DNA of 64,000 bases from NCBI RefSeq assembly GCF_003732225.1, contig NZ_MOBJ01000006.1:372001-436000 (forward strand), read 5' to 3'. The notes under the pieces are model-generated. The model was given only the letters and a program-made list of their open reading frames with translations, ran no database searches and was not told the origin of the DNA. This DNA comes from Pseudomonas brassicacearum. Its GTDB lineage: Bacteria; Pseudomonadota; Gammaproteobacteria; Pseudomonadales; Pseudomonadaceae. Of this stretch, positions 38,142 through 49,512 are shown one piece after another; positions within the stretch are counted from its first letter, which is position 1; every line of letters starts with the position of its first letter. The position numbers were made by a program, and so were the translations under genes.

Positions 38142-40154
38142 ATGCACAACAATAAGAGTCACGGGTTTACACCCTCGCGTTACACCTTGTTGGCCTCGGC
38201 CATTCTGGCCGCAGCCATGCCGGTGGCCCATGCGGTCGAACTCGATACGGGTAACCCGGACTGGACCGCGCGTTTGGATAACACCGTCAAATACAACTAC
38301 GGCGTGCGCACCGAGAGCGCCGACAAGCGCATGTTGGGGACACCGAACAACAACGATGGCGACTATAACTTTCGCAAGTCCGGGACCAATATCACCAACC
38401 GAATTGACCTGTTGACCGAGATGGATGTGGTCTACAAGAACAGCATGGGCTTTCGCCTCAGTGCCGCCAGTTGGTACGACAAGGCGTATGAAAATACCGG
38501 CTCCAATTCCAATCCGTTCGTCAACGGCAACGACGCAAGGTCGGGCCTGGTCGCCAACGACCCACGCCTTGCCGCGGTCACTACAGACAATGTCGGCAAT
38601 GGCAGTCCCCACCTGAGCAACTATGCCCAGCGTTATTACACCGGTCCCTCCGGCGAAATTCTTGATGCCTTCGTTTTCTACAGCACCGAAGTGGGCGAAG
38701 AGTCCCTGCTGAGCGTCAAGGCGGGTCAGCACAACGTGTTCTGGGGCGAGACCGTTCTCAACCCCGTGCACTCGATCAGCTACGGCCAGTCTGGCCTGGA
38801 CCTGGCCAAACTGGCGGCCTCGCCCGGTACCGAAGCCAAGGAACTGTTCGTTCCGCGTAATCAGCTGTCGATGTCGTTCACCGTCAATCCGGAGTTGACC
38901 GTTGGCGCCCAGTACTTCCTGGATTGGGATGCTGCCCGACTGCCGGAAGCCGGTACCTACTATGGCGGTTCCGATCTGGTCGGCTTCGGCGCGCAGTCTT
39001 TCCTACTGGGCAACACCAATGCCGTGGTACCCGGCAGCCCTCTGGGCTGCGGCCTGGCCCCCTGCAATGGGCTGACCAACGTGCGTCGGGGACACGATCT
39101 GACGCCGGATAAAAGCGGAGACTGGGGCGTGATGGCCAAGTGGTCGCCCGCCTGGCTGGACGGCACGCTCGGCGTCTATTACCGCAAGACCTCGGACATT
39201 TTGCCTCAAGCCTGGTTGAACGCTACCGGGCTGACGTCGGCCAATCCCAACGGGACTCCGCCAGCGGGTATGGTGCCGGCGGTCGTTAACACGCTTAACT
39301 CGCTGAGCACCAGCACCTATCAACTGGCCTATGCCGACAATATCCACATCTTCGGTCTGAGCCTGTCCAAGGATGTGGGCGGTGTGAGTGTGGGCTCGGA
39401 CCTGAACATTCGTCACAACATGCCGCTTGCCAGCATCCCGGCGATTCTCAGTTCCACCGGGCCGCTAGGGTTGGGCGCCGGTCTGGGTCTGTTGCCTGCT
39501 CGTACGGCGCAGACCGGCATCGTCTATGACGTCCCGAGCAAGGGCGACAGCATGAGCGCCACCGGCGACACGCTGCACTGGACGCTCAACGGTCTGATGA
39601 CCTTTCCCAAGACGCCCGTATTTGATTCGGCAACCCTGCTCACCGAGCTGTACTACAGCAATCTGCTCAAGCTCGATAGCAAGAACGAAGCGCTCTACAA
39701 GGGCAATAGCAGCTACCGCGGCGTCGATGCTCCGACTCGGGACAACTGGGGCATCGCAGCCAACTTCACGCCGACCTGGTACCAGGTACTTCCTGGTGTC
39801 GACTTCAACATGCCGATGTCCATCAACATGGGGCTTGCCGGTGTGTCACCGGTATCCGGCGGCGGTGCGAAAGACACCGGTAACTATGCGGTCGGCGTCG
39901 GTGCCGTTGTTTACAACAAATACTTTGTCGACCTGAAGTACGTGGACTCCTTCGGCAAGACCGACAAGTGTGATGTCAGTGGTGTGAGTACCGGCGCGGC
40001 CAATGCTGGCAGCGGGGACGGCTCCACGCCGAACGCCTTCAGCGGCAACCAGAACTACGCGTGTTATGGCGGTGGCTACTCGGCCTTTTCCGGTGGTGGC
40101 GCAACTACTGCGGACCGTGGCGCCGTTTACCTGACGATGAAAACCACCTTTTGA
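38142..40154 (+). CDS. DUF1302 outer-membrane protein
   Basis: 670 aa. Signal peptide YTLLASAILAAAMPVAHA, then long amphipathic beta-strand-rich sequence with aromatic ends, for example WTARLDNTVKYNYGVRT, GFRLSAASWYDKAYE and a terminal RGAVYLTMKTTF ending in Phe, as in beta-barrel proteins. Family DUF1302 is found next to DUF1329 and RND genes in sterol, alkane and lipid-using bacteria; an outer-membrane lipid or hydrophobe channel is inferred. GGAGG-like site upstream of ATG 38142. Confidence 0.88.
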   Translation: MHNNKSHGFTPSRYTLLASAILAAAMPVAHAVELDTGNPDWTARLDNTVKYNYGVRTESADKRMLGTPNNNDGDYNFRKSGTNITNRIDLLTEMDVVYKNSMGFRLSAASWYDKAYENTGSNSNPFVNGNDARSGLVANDPRLAAVTTDNVGNGSPHLSNYAQRYYTGPSGEILDAFVFYSTEVGEESLLSVKAGQHNVFWGETVLNPVHSISYGQSGLDLAKLAASPGTEAKELFVPRNQLSMSFTVNPELTVGAQYFLDWDAARLPEAGTYYGGSDLVGFGAQSFLLGNTNAVVPGSPLGCGLAPCNGLTNVRRGHDLTPDKSGDWGVMAKWSPAWLDGTLGVYYRKTSDILPQAWLNATGLTSANPNGTPPAGMVPAVVNTLNSLSTSTYQLAYADNIHIFGLSLSKDVGGVSVGSDLNIRHNMPLASIPAILSSTGPLGLGAGLGLLPARTAQTGIVYDVPSKGDSMSATGDTLHWTLNGLMTFPKTPVFDSATLLTELYYSNLLKLDSKNEALYKGNSSYRGVDAPTRDNWGIAANFTPTWYQVLPGVDFNMPMSINMGLAGVSPVSGGGAKDTGNYAVGVGAVVYNKYFVDLKYVDSFGKTDKCDVSGVSTGAANAGSGDGSTPNAFSGNQNYACYGGGYSAFSGGGATTADRGAVYLTMKTTF

Positions 40155-40194
40155 TTCACCCATGGCTTAGTCACCTAAGCAGGAGAACAACAAG

Positions 40195-41553
40195 ATGAAA
40201 TTCGTGCACACATTGCTGGCCGTTTCTCTGACCATGGCCGTTGCCGCTCAGGCACAGGCCGCTGTATCGGCTCAGGAAGCCGCCAGACTGGGCAGCAACC
40301 TGACCCTGGTCGGGGCGGAAAAAGCCGGGAACGCCGATGGCTCCATTCCCGCCTATTCGGGTGGCCTGACCACGCCACCGGCCAGCTTCAAAGCCGGTGA
40401 CAGCATGCGCCCGGACCCCTTTGTCGACGAAAAAACACTGCTGGTGATCGACGGCAAGAACGTCGATCAGTACAAAGGCGAGCTGACGGCGACCACGGTA
40501 GAACTGGCCAGGCGTTTCCCCAGCTTCCATGTCAATGTCTATCCGACTCACCGCACCGTCACACTGCCCAAGGCTGTGCTGGACAATGGCGTGAAAAATG
40601 CGACTGGCGCCAAATCCCTCGAAGGTGGGCTGGCGATCGACAACGTGCTGCCCGGAGTGCCGTTTCCAATCCCGCAGTCGGGCAACGAGGCGATGTGGAA
40701 CTTCCTGCTGCGTTATCAGGGGGTCAGCATCAACTCCAAGTACGACTCCTGGAACGTCGACTCCGCAGGCGTTCCGAGCCTGGCAACTACCGGGCAGGCG
40801 TTCATTTCCTATCCGATCTACGAAAACCTGGCGCAGCCGATCAGCAGCGCCGACGTGTACTACCAGATGAAGCTGTCCTACACCGGACCTGCGCGCCGGG
40901 CCGGCGAAGCGGTGATGCTCAAGGACGCCGCCAACCCGTTGCAACAGCCGCGCCGCGCCTGGCAGTACCTGCCTGGCCAGCGTCGGGTCAAGCTGGCGCC
41001 GAACCTGGCCTACGACACGCCTAACCCCGGCACCGCCGGTGCGGGCACCTACGACGATGTCTTTGTGTTCAACGGTGCACTGGACCGTTACGACTGGAAG
41101 CTGGTGGGCAAGCAGGAAATGATCGTGCCTTACAACACCTACAAGCTGACCTACGCCCAGGACCCCAAGTCGCTGACCACCGCCAATCATCTGGCACCTG
41201 ACTACGTGCGCTGGGAAAAACACCGGGTCTGGGTGGTGGAAGGCAACCTCAAGGCCGGTGCGCGGCACATCTATCAGAAGCGTCGTTTCTACCTGGATGA
41301 AGACAGCTGGACCGCTCTGGCCTCAGATCAGTATGACGCCCGTGGTCAGTTGTACCGTGGTTCCTTCGCGTTCCTCAGCCAAAGCTATGACAAGCAGATC
41401 CCGGATTCCACACCCTTCATGATCTACGACCTGGTCGGTGGTTCCTACAACATCAACGGTGTGGTGGGGCCTTACGGCGGCATCAGGTACACCGATCCGC
41501 TCTCCAAGGCGCAGTGGTCGCCGGAGTCCCTGGCGGGTTCCGGCATTCGCTAA
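40195..41553 (+). CDS. DUF1329 periplasmic protein (LolB-like fold)
   Basis: 452 aa with signal peptide (LLAVSLTMAVAAQAQAAVS). Family motifs: LTLVGAEKAGNADGSIPAYSGGL, RPDPFVDEKTLLVI, PYNTYKLTY, RWEKHRVWVVEGNLKAGARHIYQKRRFYLDEDSW. DUF1329 has a LolA/LolB-like beta-sheet and is the usual partner of DUF1302. 40 bp after the DUF1302 gene with GGAGAA upstream. Confidence 0.9.
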   Translation: MKFVHTLLAVSLTMAVAAQAQAAVSAQEAARLGSNLTLVGAEKAGNADGSIPAYSGGLTTPPASFKAGDSMRPDPFVDEKTLLVIDGKNVDQYKGELTATTVELARRFPSFHVNVYPTHRTVTLPKAVLDNGVKNATGAKSLEGGLAIDNVLPGVPFPIPQSGNEAMWNFLLRYQGVSINSKYDSWNVDSAGVPSLATTGQAFISYPIYENLAQPISSADVYYQMKLSYTGPARRAGEAVMLKDAANPLQQPRRAWQYLPGQRRVKLAPNLAYDTPNPGTAGAGTYDDVFVFNGALDRYDWKLVGKQEMIVPYNTYKLTYAQDPKSLTTANHLAPDYVRWEKHRVWVVEGNLKAGARHIYQKRRFYLDEDSWTALASDQYDARGQLYRGSFAFLSQSYDKQIPDSTPFMIYDLVGGSYNINGVVGPYGGIRYTDPLSKAQWSPESLAGSGIR

Positions 41554-41625
41554 TGCGAACACCAGGTTTGAACGTCGGGCTGCACGGTTGTGTGTCCCGG
41601 CGCGGCTATCTGAAGAGGACGCGGT

Positions 41626-42699
41626 ATGTGTTCGTACAAAAAGTACCTGCAATTGGCGCTAGGCATCTTGTTTGCAATGTTGCAGGGGCTCACCCAGGCG
41701 GCCAGTTATGTCGATGTATTGGATCTGCCGGCCAGGGCCAGCGCCCTGGCTGTCAGCAGCCCGTTGTCCGGCATGGCGCGCGCTGGTGAGCGATTGATTG
41801 CGGTCGGGCAACGTGGCCACATTCTCTATTCCGATGACTCCGGCAAACACTGGCAGCAAGCCGCGGTGCCGGTGAGTGCCGATCTCACTGCGGTGAATTT
41901 TCCTTCCGCCATGCAGGGCTGGGCAGTCGGCAACGACGGCGTGGTGTTGCACAGCAGCGACGCCGGGGTTACCTGGCGCAAGCAACTGGACGGCCGCCAG
42001 ATCGGTGCCTTGCTGGTCAAGCATTATGGGGCGTTGGCCAGTGCAGAACCCGGCAACGAACAATGGCCACTGCTGGCCGCCGAAGGCCAGCGGCTGGTGG
42101 AGCAGGGCGCGGATAAAACCTTGCTCGATGTCTGGTTCGCCAACGACAACCTTGGTTATGTGGTCGGTGTGTTCAACCTGATCCTGCGCACCGAGGATGG
42201 TGGCCAGAACTGGACACCGTTTCAGGACCGTACCGACAACCCGCAGGGTTTTCACCTCAACGCCATCGCCTCCACTGGCGACGGGCTGTACATCGCTGGG
42301 GAGCAAGGCCTGTTGCTCAAATGGGATGAGGCTCATCAGCGTTTCGCCGCCGTGCAAACACCCTATCAGGGCAGCTTTTTCGGCGTGGTTGGCAAGCCCG
42401 GTGAAGTGATTGCCTATGGCTTGCGCGGCAACGTGCTGCGCAGCACGAACGGCGGCCTCAGTTGGACTGCGCTGGACAGCGGCCTTCACGTCAGCATCAC
42501 CGCCGGCATCGTCGACGCCAGCGGTCATTATCGCTTGTTCACCCAAGGCGGACAGATGCTGGTCAGTCAAGGGACTGGCGCGGACATGCACCTGATGCGG
42601 CAACCCGAACCGTCACCGGTGGCCGGCGCCACTCAGGCCGCCGATGGCGCGCTGGTGGTGGTGGGCAGTCGTGGTGCACAGACATTGTCCATCGAATAA
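41626..42699 (+). CDS. YCF48/BNR-repeat beta-propeller protein
   Basis: 357 aa. Signal peptide at the N-terminus (LALGILFAMLQGLTQA). Repeated blades with SxDxGxxW boxes: YSDDSGKHWQQA, HSSDAGVTWRKQL, RTEDGGQNWTPF, RSTNGGLSWTAL. Family resembles plant HCF136/YCF48. It lies between DUF1329 and the MMPL transporter in this conserved cluster and is probably a periplasmic assembly or adaptor factor. Confidence 0.88.
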   Translation: MCSYKKYLQLALGILFAMLQGLTQAASYVDVLDLPARASALAVSSPLSGMARAGERLIAVGQRGHILYSDDSGKHWQQAAVPVSADLTAVNFPSAMQGWAVGNDGVVLHSSDAGVTWRKQLDGRQIGALLVKHYGALASAEPGNEQWPLLAAEGQRLVEQGADKTLLDVWFANDNLGYVVGVFNLILRTEDGGQNWTPFQDRTDNPQGFHLNAIASTGDGLYIAGEQGLLLKWDEAHQRFAAVQTPYQGSFFGVVGKPGEVIAYGLRGNVLRSTNGGLSWTALDSGLHVSITAGIVDASGHYRLFTQGGQMLVSQGTGADMHLMRQPEPSPVAGATQAADGALVVVGSRGAQTLSIE

Positions 42700-42730
42700 G
42701 ACCTCGAACCCTTAGAGCGAGAACCCAGAC

Positions 42731-45265
42731 ATGGGCAATATCAAGCAAGACACCATGCCGGTGATCCGCGACGTGCGTGACTTCGACCGCCACTCCGGCA
42801 ACCGGCTGGAGCGGATGGTGTTCAACTATCGCCCGCTGTTCATGCTGCTGATGGCGCTGGCCACTGTGGTGCTGGGCTACATGGCCGCAACACGTCTGGA
42901 ACTGCGCCCCAGCTTCGAGAAAATGATTCCGCAGAGCCAGCCGTACATCCAGAACTTTCTGGAAAACCGCCAGTCACTGCGCGGCTTGGGTAACTCGGTG
43001 CGCGTGGTCGTGGAGAACACCCGGGGCGATATCTTCGACCCCGCTTACCTGGACGTGCTTAAACAGGTCAACGATCAGTTGTTCCTCACCGAAGGCGTCG
43101 ACCGCGCCTGGATGAAGTCGTTGTGGAGCCCGGCGGTGCGCTGGACCGAAGTCACCGAGGAAGGCTTCCAGGGTGGCCCGGTAATGCCCGATGCCTATGA
43201 GGGCAAGCCCGAGCAAATAGAACAGTTGCGCCAGAACATTTCCCGCGCCGGGATCGTCGGCAGTCTGGTGGCCAGTGACTTCACGTCGAGCATGTTGGTC
43301 GTACCGCTGCTGGACAAGGCTGCCGCCGGTGGTCAGCGCATCAACTACCACGGGTTCTCGCAGATGCTTGAAGAGCAGTTGCGCGACAGGATCGAGTTCG
43401 CCGGCGACAGCTCCGCCCGCAAAGCCGGGGAAGAGGGCAAGGGCCAGTACAAGATCCGGGTGATCGGTTTCGCCAAACTGATGGGCGACCTGATCGATGG
43501 CCTGATTCAGGTGATGATGTTCTTCGGACTGGCCGTGGTCACCTCGCTGATAATCATTTTCCTCTACACCCGTTGCGTGCGCAGTACCTTGCTGGTGGTC
43601 GGCTGCTCGCTGGTCGCGGTGATCTGGCAACTGGGCATCGTCGCCTGGCTGGGCTATGCCATTGATCCGTACTCGGTGCTGGTGCCTTTCCTGATCTTTG
43701 CCATCGGTGTGTCCCACGCGGCGCAGAAGATGAACGGCATCATGCAGGACATTGCTCGTGGCACCCACAAACTGATCGCCGCGCGCTACACCTTTCGCCG
43801 TCTGTTCATTGCCGGCGTCACCGCGCTGCTGGCCGACGCTGTGGGTTTCGCCGTGCTGATGCTGATCGACATTCCGGTGATCAAGGACCTTGCCATCACT
43901 GCCAGTATCGGCGTTGCGGTACTGATCTTCACCTCGCTGTTGCTGATGCCGGTGGCGCTTTCCTATGTTGGCGTCGGTGCGAAGGCTGCAGAGCGCGCCC
44001 TGAAAATCGACACCCGGGCGGACGGGCACAAAGGCTTTGGCAAACTGTGGGACTGGCTCGACCGTTTCACCACGGCCAAGTGGGCCACGGGCGCCGTTCT
44101 GATCGCACTCTTGATGGGCATCGGCGGCTTTGTGATCAGCCTGCACCTGAAGATTGGCGACCTCGAGAGTGGTGCACCGGAGTTGCGTGCCGATTCTCGC
44201 TATAACCGTGACAACGCCTACATCACCCGTCACTACGCGTTATCCAGCGACCTGTTCGCGGTGATGATCAAGACACCTCCGGAAGGCTGCCTGAGCTACA
44301 AGACACTGGTCCTCGCCGACCGTCTGGCCTGGGAGCTGCAACAGTATCCGGGCGTGCAGGCGACGGCCTCGCTGGTCAATGCCGTGCGCCAGATCACAGC
44401 GGGGAGCTATGAGGGCAACCCCAAGCTCAACAGTATCCAGCGCAACCAGGACGTCTTGAACTACGCCGCGCAGCAAGCCTCGGTCAACTCCCCGGAGCTG
44501 TTCAATACCGACTGCTCACTGATGCCGGTGATTGCCTTTCTCAAGGACCACAAGGCCGAGACCCTGGATGCGGTGGTCGGGATCGCCGACACCTTCGCCC
44601 GGGAAAACAGCAGCGATGACCGCCAGTTCCTGCTGGCTGCCGGGACCGCCGGCATTGAAGCCGCGACCAACATCGTGGTGCGCGAGGCCAATCGCACCAT
44701 GCTGCTTTACGTCTATGCGGCGGTGACGCTGTTTTGCCTGATGACCTTCCGCAGCTGGCGCGCCACGCTGGTTGCGCTGTTACCGCTGGTGCTGACCTCG
44801 ATCCTTTGCGAGGCGTTGATGGTGGTCATGGGCATTGGCGTGAAGGTGGCGACCCTGCCGGTGATCGCGCTGGGCGTGGGGATCGGTGTGGACTACGCGT
44901 TGTACCTGCTCAGTGTGCAGTTGCATTACCAGCGTCAGGGCCTGCCGCTGACTCAGGCCTACCGCAACGCCGTGTCGTTTACCGGCCGGGTGGTGGGTCT
45001 GGTGGGCATCACCCTGGCGGCCGGTGTGGTGTGCTGGGTTTGGTCGCCGATCAAATTCCAGGCGGACATGGGCATCCTGCTGACCTTCATGTTCCTGTGG
45101 AACATGCTCGGTGCGCTGATTCTGATTCCTGCCCTGTCGCATTTCCTGCTGCGGGGGGTGTCGCTTGATCGTCACCCTGTTCCGGAGGCCCCTCAGGGGC
45201 ATGCCGGTGAAACCGTCCCAACCCAACCTTCGGGCATGCATCACGCCCAGACTATTGCGGAGTAA
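42731..45265 (+). CDS. MMPL/RND-family transporter
   Basis: 844 aa with twelve helices in two repeats. One N-terminal helix (FMLLMALATVVLGYMAATRLEL), a periplasmic domain, five helices with VLVPFLIFAIGVSHAAQKMNG, then a second periplasmic domain and helices with LPVIALGVGIGVDYALYLLS. This is the HAE3/MmpL branch, associated with lipid and hydrophobe export or hopanoid movement. It likely couples the inner membrane to the DUF1302/DUF1329 proteins. 31 bp after YCF48. Confidence 0.92.
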   Translation: MGNIKQDTMPVIRDVRDFDRHSGNRLERMVFNYRPLFMLLMALATVVLGYMAATRLELRPSFEKMIPQSQPYIQNFLENRQSLRGLGNSVRVVVENTRGDIFDPAYLDVLKQVNDQLFLTEGVDRAWMKSLWSPAVRWTEVTEEGFQGGPVMPDAYEGKPEQIEQLRQNISRAGIVGSLVASDFTSSMLVVPLLDKAAAGGQRINYHGFSQMLEEQLRDRIEFAGDSSARKAGEEGKGQYKIRVIGFAKLMGDLIDGLIQVMMFFGLAVVTSLIIIFLYTRCVRSTLLVVGCSLVAVIWQLGIVAWLGYAIDPYSVLVPFLIFAIGVSHAAQKMNGIMQDIARGTHKLIAARYTFRRLFIAGVTALLADAVGFAVLMLIDIPVIKDLAITASIGVAVLIFTSLLLMPVALSYVGVGAKAAERALKIDTRADGHKGFGKLWDWLDRFTTAKWATGAVLIALLMGIGGFVISLHLKIGDLESGAPELRADSRYNRDNAYITRHYALSSDLFAVMIKTPPEGCLSYKTLVLADRLAWELQQYPGVQATASLVNAVRQITAGSYEGNPKLNSIQRNQDVLNYAAQQASVNSPELFNTDCSLMPVIAFLKDHKAETLDAVVGIADTFARENSSDDRQFLLAAGTAGIEAATNIVVREANRTMLLYVYAAVTLFCLMTFRSWRATLVALLPLVLTSILCEALMVVMGIGVKVATLPVIALGVGIGVDYALYLLSVQLHYQRQGLPLTQAYRNAVSFTGRVVGLVGITLAAGVVCWVWSPIKFQADMGILLTFMFLWNMLGALILIPALSHFLLRGVSLDRHPVPEAPQGHAGETVPTQPSGMHHAQTIAE

Positions 45266-45272
45266 GCCAACG

Positions 45273-47051
<1,779 letters not shown>

Positions 47052-47112
47052 GCGCTATCGGGAGAGTAGGCAATCGAAGCGCTGATTTTCAGAACTCTCT
47101 GCTTTACTAGAT

Positions 47113-47136
47113 ATACGATAATTCATATATTCGTAT
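47113..47136. promoter_or_regulatory. Candidate ArsR-like dyad upstream of ars pair
   Basis: ATACGA (47113-47118) and TCGTAT (47131-47136) form a 12-bp-spaced dyad in an AT-rich 50-bp stretch that also contains a second CGTAT at 47140-47144. It lies in the 115-bp gap before the GAPDH gene. Size and base content fit an ArsR-type site, but no arsR gene is in the window. Confidence 0.35.
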
Positions 47137-47166
47137 TTCCGTATGTAATCAGAGATGCCGTAGCGC

Positions 47167-48180
47167 ATGACCATCAAAGTAGGTATCAACGGTTTCGGAC
47201 GTATCGGTCGGCTGGCGCTGCGTGCCGCATGGGACTGGCCCGAGTTTGAATTTGTGCAGGTCAACGACCCGGCAGGCGACGCGATCACTCATGCCCATCT
47301 GCTGAACTTCGATTCAGTTCATGGCCGCTGGCAGCATGAGGCCAGCGCCGAGGGCAATAACGTTGTGATCGGTGGCAAGCACATAAAAATCAGCGCCAAT
47401 AAAACCATCGCCGAAACCGACTGGTCGGGTTGTGATCTAGTGATCGAAGCCAGTGGCAAGATGAAGACCGTCGCGGTGCTCCAGGCTTATCTGGATCAAG
47501 GTGTGAAGCGCGTGGTGGTCAGTGCTCCAGTGAAAGAGAAGGGCGCCTTGAACATCGTCATGGGCGTCAATCATCAGTTGTTCAATGCTGCGAAACATCG
47601 CATCGTCACTGCTGCGTCGTGTACCACCAACTGTCTGGCGCCAGTGGTGAAGGTGATCCACGAGAAACTCGGCATTCGCCATGGATCGATCACCACTATC
47701 CATGATTTGACCAATACCCAAAGCATTCTGGATCAACCGCACAAAGACCTGCGTCGGGCTCGTGCTTCGGGCATGAGCTTGATTCCCACCAGCACCGGTT
47801 CAGCTACCGCCATTGCTGAAATCTTCCCTGAGCTTCGTGGCCGATTGAATGGCCATGCCGTGCGTGTACCGCTGGCCAATGCTTCGTTGACCGATTGCGT
47901 CTTTGAAGTTGAGCGTGCCACCACTGTTGAAGAAGTGAACCGGTTACTGAAAGATGCTTCCGAAAACGAGCTCAAGGATATCCTCGGTTACGAGGAGCGT
48001 CCGCTGGTGTCCATCGACTACCGCACCGACCCGCGCTCCGCGATCATCGACGCGCTGTCGACCATGGTCATCAATAGCACCCAGGTCAAACTCTACGCCT
48101 GGTACGACAACGAATGGGGTTACGCCAACCGTACCGTCGAACTGGCCAGGTTGGTCGGTCTTGCCGACCAGCAGGGATAG
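47167..48180 (+). CDS. ArsJ-associated glyceraldehyde-3-phosphate dehydrogenase
   Basis: 337 aa GAPDH. N-terminal NAD fold [23 protein letters not shown], catalytic Cys in [16 protein letters not shown], ending [25 protein letters not shown]. The pairing with arsJ identifies the specialised branch that turns arsenate into 1-arseno-3-phosphoglycerate, which ArsJ exports. Spacing to arsJ is 9 bp. No arsR, arsC or arsB is adjacent. Ribosome site is weak (AGCGC before ATG). Confidence 0.93.
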   Translation: MTIKVGINGFGRIGRLALRAAWDWPEFEFVQVNDPAGDAITHAHLLNFDSVHGRWQHEASAEGNNVVIGGKHIKISANKTIAETDWSGCDLVIEASGKMKTVAVLQAYLDQGVKRVVVSAPVKEKGALNIVMGVNHQLFNAAKHRIVTAASCTTNCLAPVVKVIHEKLGIRHGSITTIHDLTNTQSILDQPHKDLRRARASGMSLIPTSTGSATAIAEIFPELRGRLNGHAVRVPLANASLTDCVFEVERATTVEEVNRLLKDASENELKDILGYEERPLVSIDYRTDPRSAIIDALSTMVINSTQVKLYAWYDNEWGYANRTVELARLVGLADQQG

Positions 48181-48189
48181 GAAGTCAGC

Positions 48190-49410
48190 ATGAAGGCGTT
48201 GTCAGCCCTTTCCCAGGATGTGCGCCAGTACCTGCTGGTGACCGGTAACTACTGGGCATTTACCCTCACGGACGGCGCACTGCGCATGTTGGTGGTGCTG
48301 CACTTCCATGCGTTGGGCTACTCGCCTTTGCAGATTGCGTTTCTTTTCCTGTTCTACGAAATCTTCGGTGTCATCACCAACCTGCTAGGGGGCTATCTCG
48401 GTGCCTGGTTGGGCTTGAACCGAACCATGAATGTCGGCCTGGCGTTACAGGTCATTGCCTTGTTGATGCTGGCGGTGCCATCGGCATGGCTGACCATTCC
48501 CTGGGTAATGGGCGCTCAAGCGCTGTCGGGTATCGCCAAAGACCTCAACAAGATGAGCGCCAAGAGTTCGATCAAGTTGTTGGTGTCGGAGAGTCAGCAA
48601 GGCACGCTGTACAAATGGGTGGCCATCCTCACCGGCTCCAAGAATGCACTCAAGGGCGTGGGCTTTTTCCTCGGGGGAGCGCTGCTCGCGTTGTTGGGTT
48701 TCAAGAGTGCGGTTGTGGCCATGGCGGCAATGCTGGGCGTGATCTGGATAGGCAGTCTGTTTCTGCTCAAGAAGGATTTGGGCAAGGCAAAGGCCAAACC
48801 AAAGTTTCGCGACATTCTCTCCAAGAGCCGGGCAATCAACATCCTTTCTGCGGCGCGTATGTTTCTCTTCGGGGCACGCGATGTCTGGTTCGTGGTGGCT
48901 CTGCCGGTATACCTGAGCACTGCGTTTGGATGGGACTTTTGGCAGGTCGGCGGTTTTCTCGCCGCCTGGGTGATCGGCTACGGCATCGTGCAGTCCTTGG
49001 CGCCCTCGATTACCGGCAAGGAACGCGGAGAAGTCCCCGATGGTCGCGCAGCCTTCGTTTGGGCTCTGTCGCTGGCCGTTCTGCCCGCCGCTATCGCCAT
49101 CGGTTTGAACACTGATCTGTCGGCCCATGTCGTCTTGTTGGGTGGACTAATGCTGTTTGGCGTACTGTTCGCCGTGAACTCATCACTGCACAGCTACCTG
49201 ATTGTGTCTTACGCCAAAGAAGACGGCGTGTCCCTGGATGTGGGGTTCTATTACATGTCCAACGCCATGGGGCGGTTGATCGGGACGGTATTGTCAGGAT
49301 GGGTGTTCCAAGCCTATGGGCTGGTCGCTTGCCTATGGGTTTCCAGCGCTTTTGTCCTATTGGCCGCAGTGATTTCTATCGCCTTACCCAGGCACGCCAA
49401 GGCGATATGA
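48190..49410 (+). CDS. arsJ: ArsJ organoarsenical efflux MFS permease
   Basis: 406 aa MFS protein. Family features: VRQYLLVTGNYWAFTLTDGALRMLVVLHF at the N-terminus, FYEIFGVITNLLGGYLGAWLGLN, LSGIAKDLNKMSAKSSIKLL and FYYMSNAMGRLIGTVLSGW. ArsJ exports 1-arseno-3-phosphoglycerate, which then breaks down outside to arsenate. It forms a two-gene unit with the GAPDH gene, giving arsenate resistance without reduction. Confidence 0.93.
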   Translation: MKALSALSQDVRQYLLVTGNYWAFTLTDGALRMLVVLHFHALGYSPLQIAFLFLFYEIFGVITNLLGGYLGAWLGLNRTMNVGLALQVIALLMLAVPSAWLTIPWVMGAQALSGIAKDLNKMSAKSSIKLLVSESQQGTLYKWVAILTGSKNALKGVGFFLGGALLALLGFKSAVVAMAAMLGVIWIGSLFLLKKDLGKAKAKPKFRDILSKSRAINILSAARMFLFGARDVWFVVALPVYLSTAFGWDFWQVGGFLAAWVIGYGIVQSLAPSITGKERGEVPDGRAAFVWALSLAVLPAAIAIGLNTDLSAHVVLLGGLMLFGVLFAVNSSLHSYLIVSYAKEDGVSLDVGFYYMSNAMGRLIGTVLSGWVFQAYGLVACLWVSSAFVLLAAVISIALPRHAKAI

Positions 49411-49455
49411 AACCATCAAGATCGCCCACAACCACCCATCTCAACAGGCAGTAGG

Positions 49456-49470
49456 CATACATTATGTATG
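49456..49470. promoter_or_regulatory. Palindrome upstream of the GGDEF gene
   Basis: CATACATTATGTATG has perfect 6-bp arms (CATACA/TGTATG) around TTA. It is 43 bp before the GGDEF start and could be an operator. Only the palindrome itself is seen. Confidence 0.3.
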
Positions 49471-49512
49471 GCCGCGTGGTGTACGTAAGGATATGCTGCC
49501 GCGACTTCATAT

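Noticed and set aside
38109..38771. 220-residue minus-strand ORF opposite the DUF1302 start
   Set aside because: Shadow of DUF1302, which has a signal peptide and a proper start.
49456..49470. Second dif-like site
   Set aside because: It shares only ACATTATG with the dif core; lacks the TGTATA centre and XerC/XerD arms, so it is an ordinary palindrome.
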